A stretch of 30,907 nt of DNA. It comes from DASPKM01 sp036402175 (GTDB lineage: Bacteria > Bacteroidota > Bacteroidia > Chitinophagales > Chitinophagaceae). The number at the start of each line of letters is the position of its first letter. Positions within the stretch are counted from its first letter, which is position 1. Under the pieces are notes generated by a model that saw only the letters and a list, made by a program, of their open reading frames with translations, did not search any database and had not been told where the DNA came from. Of this stretch, positions 25,620 to 30,907 are shown piece after piece. The stretch lies in assembly GCA_036402175.1 (NCBI GenBank), contig DASWTK010000066.1:1-30907 (forward strand), written 5' to 3'. A program made the translations under genes and the position numbers.

Positions 25620-28352
25620 TTATTTTTTCTGACTACTTACAACAAACTGATATTTCCCTGAACCGGCTTTCACCACTACGAATCCTTTTTCGCCCGCGGC
25701 TACTTGCAGGTCTTTCAGAAGATTTATTTTTTTGCCGCTTTCAGTAACGGCATCTTCATTAGCCGCTGGAAGAAAAATGGTTGCTGTGGTATTCGCGGGC
25801 ACTTCAATATCAAAAACAAAATTTCCGTCCGCTCCCGCCTTCCAGCCAGAACTTAATTTTCCATAATAAGTCTGAAGCGTAGCCGATGCATGAGTTAGTC
25901 CTCCTCCTGGCTGCGGCTTGATGATGATTTTTTTATATCCCGGCGCCGCATCATCGGTATTTAGTCCGGTAATGTTCCGGTACATCCAATCTCCAATTGC
26001 GCCATATGCATAATGGTTGAATGAATTCATGCCGGGAGTCTGAAAGGTGCTGTCGGGTTTTATGCCATCCCATCTTTCCCAAATAGTAGTAGCGCCCATT
26101 TTCACGGGATAAAGCCATGAGGGATATGTTTCCTGCAAGAGCAATTTATAAGCAACCGTGTCCTGTCCGTAACGTGAAAGCACATGACATAAATACGGAG
26201 TGCCCAGGAAACCCGTCGTCAGGTGGTAATTATAACTTTTAATATTATCAACCAGTTGCTGAACCGTATTTGTTCTCAGCGATTCAGGAAGCATATCAAA
26301 GTTCAACGCAAGCACATAGGCGGTTTGTGTGCCCGAAACCAATCGTCCATTTGGTGTTACGTATTCTTTCAGAAATGCGTCCTTGATCCTTTTCAGCAGG
26401 GACGTATAACTATCCGCATCAGCAGTTTTACCCAAGATATTCGCGGTATTGATTAGCAGCTGAGTGGAGTGAGCATAAAAGCATTGCGCGATCAGGTATT
26501 TATCGGTAACCGCAGACCGGCCGTCATTGTCGTCAAACGGACGGTAAAACAGCCAGTCGCCAAAATGAAATCCTTTATTCCAGAGATCATTGGTACTGTT
26601 TTGTGTCATGTAACCAACCCATGCCTTCATGCTGTTGTATTGTTGTTCAAGGATCTTCTTATCACCGTAAGCCAGGTACATATTCCAGGGAATAATAGTA
26701 GCTGCGTCTGCCCATCCGGCCGAGCCCCCGCTATTGGGACCCAGTACATTTGGAATGACGTAAGGAATGCTTCCGTTGGGTTGCTGATCGGCCGCCACGT
26801 CTTTCAGCCATTTCGCGAAGAAGTTATTTACATTCCGGTTAAACGCTGCGGTTCTCACAAATGCCTGCGCATCGCCGGTCCAGCCGAGACGTTCATCCCG
26901 CTGCGGACAATCAGTTGGCACATCCAGGAAATTTCCGTTCTGTCCCCATTGAATATTATGCTGCAGCTGATTGATCAGTGGATTTGAACATTCAAAACTT
27001 CCGGCGGGAGGCATATCTGAATACAATGCAACCGCTGTAAAATTTTCGGGTTTTATTTCCCCGGGATAACCATCAATTTTTATGTACCGGAAGCCATAGA
27101 ATGTAAAACGCGGTTCAAAAACCTCTTCTGCACCACCTCTCAAAATATACTTTCCCTGCGCCTTAGCCGCCCGAAGGTTGGCGATATAAAAGTTTCCTTC
27201 TTTATCCAGTACTTCTGCATGTGAAACGGTAATGGAGTCGCCCGGCTTGCCTGTAGCTTTTACTATTACCCATCCTACTAAATTCTGTCCAAAATCAATT
27301 ACCCTTTCTCCCTTTGGAGTGGTCAGGATTTTTACCGGCTTGAAGGTCTCCTGCTTTTTTACAGTTTCATTTTCGGTAGCTGTTAAAACCGACTTGTTAT
27401 GATCCTTTGTAGTAACACCACTCCAACCGGCATCGTTGAATCCTGCAAGACACCATCCTTCTTTTTCCCTGCGCGCGTCAATGGTTTCACCATGATAAAT
27501 TTCGGAACTTACAATTTCACCGGTCGATGACTTCCAGGATCCGTCGGATACTATCGACTGGGTGCTTCCGTCAGAATAAGTAATATCAAGCTGCATCAGC
27601 AGGGCCAGATCCTTTCCATAAATATTTTTATTGTTGTCCCATGCAAGGTATCCTCTGTACCACCCATTGCCCAGCATAACGCCAATTGCATTGCTTCCCT
27701 GCTTCAATAAGCCGCTGACATCATACACCTGGTATTGCAATCGCTTATTGTAGCTCGTCCACCCCGGCGTTAAATAACTGTCGCCAACTCTTTTTCCATT
27801 GATACATGCTTCATACAAACCGTGCGCGGTAATATAAGCCGTGGCAGAACGTATCTTTTTTTCAGTCTTAAATTCTTTCCTGAATAATGGACTGGATCTT
27901 TGAACCGGATCTTCAGTAAAACCAACCTCTATCCATTTCGCTTTCCAGTCATCGGGTTTCAATAATCCCATTTGCCAGAAAGCCGGCTCACTCCAGTTGG
28001 AAGTAACACCCTGATTATCCCATACTCTCACTTGCCAATAATAGGTTGTTCCGGACTGCAGGGGACTTCCTTTATACATCACATGAACCGATGAATCGGA
28101 AGTTACCTTACCGGTTGTCCATACCAGGTTCCTGCTTTTCGCAAGCGAAAGTTTATCAGTGCCCACTCTTACTTCGTAAGCTGTTTGCAAAACATTACGC
28201 CTTGCTGAAGCTATTTGCCAGCTGAATCGTGGCGATGCAACATCAACTCCCATTGGATTGGGGCGGTTCTCTACCAGCAGGCTTTGAACCGACAGTTGCG
28301 CAATAACGGTAATGTGCAGCAGCAGGCAGGGAATGAAAATCAGTTTAATCAT
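25620..28352 (-). CDS. GH78 alpha-L-rhamnosidase
   Basis: 910 residues. A signal peptide runs to about residue 18 (MIKLIFIPCLLLHITVIAQ). An FN3-like N-terminal domain (about 25-125, 'PMGVDVASPRFSWQI') is followed by the rhamnosidase N-terminal and concanavalin-like domains (about 165-440, 'GLYEACINGKRVGDSYLTPG', 'GERVIDFGQNLVGWV'), the six-hairpin catalytic barrel (about 450-790) and a C-terminal beta domain. Catalytic signatures are complete: 'DCPQRDERLGWTGD' with Glu487 as likely general acid, and 'TIWERWDG' with Glu759 as likely base of this inverting family. The enzyme should release terminal L-rhamnose from plant or bacterial polysaccharides or glycosides, outside the cytoplasm. It stands alone between two lipoprotein genes and shares an upstream element with the PSD1 operon. 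Confidence 0.94.
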   Translation of the reverse strand: MIKLIFIPCLLLHITVIAQLSVQSLLVENRPNPMGVDVASPRFSWQIASARRNVLQTAYEVRVGTDKLSLAKSRNLVWTTGKVTSDSSVHVMYKGSPLQSGTTYYWQVRVWDNQGVTSNWSEPAFWQMGLLKPDDWKAKWIEVGFTEDPVQRSSPLFRKEFKTEKKIRSATAYITAHGLYEACINGKRVGDSYLTPGWTSYNKRLQYQVYDVSGLLKQGSNAIGVMLGNGWYRGYLAWDNNKNIYGKDLALLMQLDITYSDGSTQSIVSDGSWKSSTGEIVSSEIYHGETIDARREKEGWCLAGFNDAGWSGVTTKDHNKSVLTATENETVKKQETFKPVKILTTPKGERVIDFGQNLVGWVIVKATGKPGDSITVSHAEVLDKEGNFYIANLRAAKAQGKYILRGGAEEVFEPRFTFYGFRYIKIDGYPGEIKPENFTAVALYSDMPPAGSFECSNPLINQLQHNIQWGQNGNFLDVPTDCPQRDERLGWTGDAQAFVRTAAFNRNVNNFFAKWLKDVAADQQPNGSIPYVIPNVLGPNSGGSAGWADAATIIPWNMYLAYGDKKILEQQYNSMKAWVGYMTQNSTNDLWNKGFHFGDWLFYRPFDDNDGRSAVTDKYLIAQCFYAHSTQLLINTANILGKTADADSYTSLLKRIKDAFLKEYVTPNGRLVSGTQTAYVLALNFDMLPESLRTNTVQQLVDNIKSYNYHLTTGFLGTPYLCHVLSRYGQDTVAYKLLLQETYPSWLYPVKMGATTIWERWDGIKPDSTFQTPGMNSFNHYAYGAIGDWMYRNITGLNTDDAAPGYKKIIIKPQPGGGLTHASATLQTYYGKLSSGWKAGADGNFVFDIEVPANTTATIFLPAANEDAVTESGKKINLLKDLQVAAGEKGFVVVKAGSGKYQFVVSSQKK

Positions 28353-28666
28353 TGAAGTGCGTTAAATGTCGTGGAATAAGTGTACGGAAGCTACTAAAAA
28401 AATAATTTCTCCTGTCTAAGCAATTTTTGCTGGTAAATCATAATGCGCCGGGTCCGCAGGAAATAGAAGCCAGGAGATCATTGAATAAACTTGTTAATGA
28501 ATAAGACACGCTCACCGGGCTGAATCACCTAAAAAATAATATTTCAGTCGAAGTCAGGTTTCCTCTTAAAGAATATCCTTATATTCCATATAGATTTTAA
28601 CCCCAATCTTTCCGCTCCCTCTTTATTATTCCCGCCCTTTATTTCTTAACTCTAAATCCTTAGACA
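28353..28666. other. Intergenic region between GH78 and lipoprotein genes
   Basis: 314 bp between two divergently transcribed genes. It holds the shared upstream element (28381-28400) for the GH78 gene. The remainder is AT-rich, with a pyrimidine-rich strand near 28590-28650 just before the lipoprotein ATG. No open frame, tRNA or strong hairpin is evident. Promoters for both genes must lie here; I could not pick one for the plus strand with confidence. Confidence 0.6.
28381..28400 (-). promoter_or_regulatory. Upstream element shared with the PSD1 operon
   Basis: Plus-strand TGTAC, GG, then AAGCTACTAAAAA, ending 29 bp before the rhamnosidase start codon. It matches the element at 23974-23994 except for one substitution and one single-base gap. 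On the minus strand it includes TAGCTTCC in the position of a -7-like box. See the PSD1 entry for the other copy. Confidence 0.5.
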
Positions 28667-29461
28667 ATGAAAAAGAGATTTTCATTCCTTTTCACCTGCC
28701 TTCCGGTCATGCTGATGATTCTGGCCGGTTGTCAGAAGCAGGTTGACACACCATTTAAGCCTGAAGAAATTGGAGGCACACCTCTACCCGGTCAACCAAC
28801 CTATTGCCGCATTGAAAGCATCTGGGAAAATCCAGGGGCTCCCAATCAGCGGTTTCTGCTGGTGCTTTATGATCTGTTTGAAAACCCAGTAGCAATCACA
28901 ACACCGGTTGTAACTACAGGTCATCCTTACCGCACGTTCAAGTATGATACCTGGCACCGGTTGATCCAATATCGCGGTGAGTATGCAAATGGTAACTATG
29001 AATTCTGGCATTTTTATGGTTTCGACCTGAATGGAAGAATTGGTGTCGATACCAATTATGTTCTGGGAGCCATGGGACCTACCGGTCCGCTCACCTATTT
29101 TGAAAGATACATTTCAAAGTACACTTACGATGCACAGGGTCGCATCATCAAGGTAGTTACTGATGCGCAGATCTCTCCTTCGCACACTGAAACTACCTAC
29201 GCCTATGACGCGGCGGGCAACTTAATACATCCTCCTGCTGCCGGAATCACCTATGATAATAAAGAGAATCTCAACCGGACGAATGACATCTGGCAGTTCT
29301 TAAACCGCGACTACAGCAGGAACAATCCATTTACCGCTGATGCGTACAATGCTTCAGGATTCCCGACAATAATTAACTCTTCCAGTAATATTCTGTGGCT
29401 GAATGAAATTCAGTTAACGAGATCACAGATTGGATATAGCTGCAGGGCATCGTATTGGTAG
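28667..29461 (+). CDS. YD-repeat-like lipoprotein, function unknown
   Basis: 264 residues. Signal with lipobox LAGC (Cys22). The mature part has recurring Tyr-Asp strand motifs of Rhs/YD type ('RTFKYDTWHRLIQYRGEY', 'YISKYTYDAQGRIIKVV', 'TTYAYDAAGNLIHPP'), forming an extended beta structure. No toxin, protease or sugar-hydrolase motif is present, and the length excludes an Rhs core. It resembles the lipoprotein at 24768-25565 in size and layout. The gene's last 40 bp, including the first two bases of the stop codon, are tandemly duplicated directly downstream, which is unusual for a gene end. A strong hairpin terminator follows. Confidence 0.72.
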   Translation: MKKRFSFLFTCLPVMLMILAGCQKQVDTPFKPEEIGGTPLPGQPTYCRIESIWENPGAPNQRFLLVLYDLFENPVAITTPVVTTGHPYRTFKYDTWHRLIQYRGEYANGNYEFWHFYGFDLNGRIGVDTNYVLGAMGPTGPLTYFERYISKYTYDAQGRIIKVVTDAQISPSHTETTYAYDAAGNLIHPPAAGITYDNKENLNRTNDIWQFLNRDYSRNNPFTADAYNASGFPTIINSSSNILWLNEIQLTRSQIGYSCRASYW

Positions 29462-29500
29462 ATCACAGATTGGACATATTTGTGGGTTATTGAATTGGTA
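29421..29500 (+). repeat. 40-bp tandem duplication across a gene's stop codon
   Basis: Copy one is 29421-29460 and copy two 29461-29500. Both begin with GATCACAGATTGGA and end with ATTGGTA; 31 of 40 positions match. Copy one encodes the end of the lipoprotein (RSQIGYSCRASYW, then stop). Copy two, shifted by one base because 40 is not a multiple of three, would encode RSQIGHICGLLNW and another TAG. Confidence 0.8.
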
Positions 29501-29501
29501 G

Positions 29502-29528
29502 GGATTACATGGATTATATGGATTTTAT
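29502..29528 (+). repeat. Three 9-bp tandem repeats (GGATTxxAT)
   Basis: GGATTACAT, GGATTATAT and GGATTTTAT follow one another without a gap from 29502 to 29528, ending exactly where the terminator stem begins. They follow the 40-bp duplication by one base. Confidence 0.75.
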
Positions 29529-29570
29529 AAACATTAAACCTTTCCATTGAAGTGGAAAGGTTTAATGTTT
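29529..29570. terminator. Perfect 18-bp hairpin, bidirectional terminator
   Basis: AAACATTAAACCTTTCCA (29529-29546) pairs perfectly with 29553-29570 around the loop TTGAAG. AT-rich ends supply T-tracts in both directions. It separates the convergent lipoprotein and GH97 genes. Confidence 0.85.
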
Positions 29571-29617
29571 TATTGATTCAACGTTATTTACACGAATACC
29601 GTCATTTGATACCAGAC

Positions 29618-30907
29618 TTACAATTTCTTTAGACCCTTTATCTGATTCTTATCGGCTTCTATAAAACTGATCGCGTAACCACCACCCGGCGCACAAAATT
29701 GTGATAACTTCGACTTGCTGGTTACCACTACCTTTCGGATGTTATAAGCCTGCGGATTAGTTTTAAAATGTGCTGTAGGCGCATCAGCATAAATTGTAGC
29801 GATATAGGTTTTACCGGCTTCCAGAAAATCAAAGATGATGTTCGACTGACGCTGATTAAATCCATTAACGCTTCCGAGAAACCACTTGCCGCTTCCTTTA
29901 GCCTTGCGTGCTACAGTCAGATAATCTCCCGGTTCCGCCTCCAGGTATTTACTATCCTGCCAGTCCACCGCTACGTCCTTGATAAACTGAAAGGCGTCTG
30001 GAAAGCGGTTATAGTTCTCCGGTAGATCGGCAGCCATTTGCAACGGGCTGTACATGGTCAGGTATAATGCAAGCTGGTTGGCAAGGGTGCTGTTTACATG
30101 CGAATTATTATTGGGATTGAGCTTGCTGATATCCATTTCAAAAACGCCGGGAGTAAAATCCATTGGTCCACCTAATAGTCTCGTAAATGGCAGGATGGTA
30201 ACATGGTTTGCCTTTGACCCGCCAAATGCCTGGAACTCGGTTCCTCTTGCAGATTCGTTACCAATGAGGTTGGGCCACGTGCGCGCAATACCGGTAGGAC
30301 GTACAGCTTCATGCGCGTTAACCATGATCTGGTACTTCGCCGCTTTCTCAATTGCATACTGATAGTGATTGACCGTCCACTGGCTATAATGGTACTCTCC
30401 CGCCGGGAGAATATTGCCAACATATCCGCTCTTAACCGCATCGTATCCAAACTGCTTCATGAATTTGTAGGCCGTATCCATGTGCCGTTCGTAATTACGA
30501 ACAGCGCCGGAGGTTTCGTGGTGCATGATCAGCTTGACCCCTTTCGACCTTGCATAATCGTTCAGCGCCTTTACGTCGAAATCGGGATAGGGCGTTACAA
30601 AATCAAACACATAATCTTTTCCGTTGCCGAACCAGTCTTCCCAACCAACGTTCCATCCTTCCACCAGCACTCCGTCAAAGCCATGCTGGGCGGCGAAGTC
30701 GATGTACTTTCTCACATTCGCATTGTTAGCGCCATGTGTTCCATTTGGTTTTGCTTTCGAGAAATCAGTAACTCCCAGTTGAACGGCAGGGAAATCGTTT
30801 GTGTACGACCAGCTGCTCTTTCCGGTGATCATTTCCCACCAAACTCCCACGTATTTTACCGGTTTGATCCAGGATGTATTTTCAATTTTAGATGGTTCAT
30901 TCAGGTT
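29618..30907 (-). CDS. GH97 alpha-glucosidase, SusB-like (N-terminus outside window)
   Basis: The last 429 residues of a GH97 enzyme; the frame is open to the right edge, so the N-terminal beta-sandwich and real start lie outside. The visible part begins inside the catalytic (beta/alpha)8 barrel ('SWIKPVKYVGVWWEMITGK') and ends with the C-terminal beta domain. The residues that mark inverting, SusB-type enzymes are in place: Glu in 'MHHETSG' (codon 30515-30517), Glu in 'NAHEAVRPTG' (30308-30310) and Glu in 'GTEFQAFGG' (30236-30238). In SusB these correspond to the two Ca/base glutamates and the acid. It should release glucose from the non-reducing end of alpha-glucans with inversion. No SusC/SusD genes are in the window. 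A GTG at 30850 is an internal valine, not the start. Confidence 0.93.
   Translation of the reverse strand, partial: NLNEPSKIENTSWIKPVKYVGVWWEMITGKSSWSYTNDFPAVQLGVTDFSKAKPNGTHGANNANVRKYIDFAAQHGFDGVLVEGWNVGWEDWFGNGKDYVFDFVTPYPDFDVKALNDYARSKGVKLIMHHETSGAVRNYERHMDTAYKFMKQFGYDAVKSGYVGNILPAGEYHYSQWTVNHYQYAIEKAAKYQIMVNAHEAVRPTGIARTWPNLIGNESARGTEFQAFGGSKANHVTILPFTRLLGGPMDFTPGVFEMDISKLNPNNNSHVNSTLANQLALYLTMYSPLQMAADLPENYNRFPDAFQFIKDVAVDWQDSKYLEAEPGDYLTVARKAKGSGKWFLGSVNGFNQRQSNIIFDFLEAGKTYIATIYADAPTAHFKTNPQAYNIRKVVVTSKSKLSQFCAPGGGYAISFIEADKNQIKGLKKL

Overview
The window looks like chromosome of a member of the Bacteroidota, most likely a Chitinophagaceae-type soil or freshwater glycan degrader. This is inferred from several things. 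Many exported proteins carry lipobox or short Sec signals. Start codons lack Shine-Dalgarno sequences and some follow A-rich leaders. Promoter-like elements resemble the Bacteroidota TTTG / TAnnTTTG type. The families present (GH29, GH78, SusB-like GH97, Y_Y_Y sensors, PSD1/DUF1501 proteins) also fit. I saw no rRNA, tRNA, CRISPR array, insertion sequence or prophage gene.

Layout. 1-1194: the tail of a carbohydrate-binding-like protein, then a secreted SxxK serine hydrolase. 1219-5785 (minus): a probable operon of a YceI-TPR protein, a second YceI protein and a membrane-anchored beta-propeller/Y_Y_Y/LuxR-type regulator. 5992-9210 (plus): a large fusion protein with a di-copper tyrosinase domain, a von Willebrand A domain with intact MIDAS, an Ig-like region, a twin CX4C segment and a Lys/His-rich tail with internal repeats. 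This is the most unusual gene here. 9291-13835 (minus): a 14-TM drug-efflux-type MFS transporter, a family VIII esterase-like hydrolase and an exported aminopeptidase P. 13935-16927 (plus): a GH29 alpha-L-fucosidase with CHB_HEX and PA14 modules, then a lipoprotein glycerophosphodiesterase.

16964-23957 (minus) is a tight four-gene operon of the kind best known from Planctomycetes: a PSD1 (DUF1549/DUF1553) c-type cytochrome lipoprotein, a Tat-exported DUF1501 protein, an NHL-type beta-propeller protein, and a membrane protein joining a haem c site, leucine-rich repeats and the C-terminal modules of GH20 hexosaminidases. 24047-30907: a lipocalin-like lipoprotein, two YD-repeat-like lipoproteins flanking a GH78 alpha-L-rhamnosidase, and an incomplete SusB-like GH97 alpha-glucosidase running off the right edge.

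How it may work together. Fucosidase, rhamnosidase and alpha-glucosidase point to breakdown of a complex fucose/rhamnose/glucose-containing polysaccharide. A nearly identical 20-21 bp element lies just upstream of both the PSD1 operon and the rhamnosidase, suggesting co-regulation (inference). Three convergent gene pairs are separated by clear bidirectional hairpin terminators. The last one adjoins an unusual composite of a 40-bp tandem duplication and three 9-bp repeats that overlaps the end of a lipoprotein gene.
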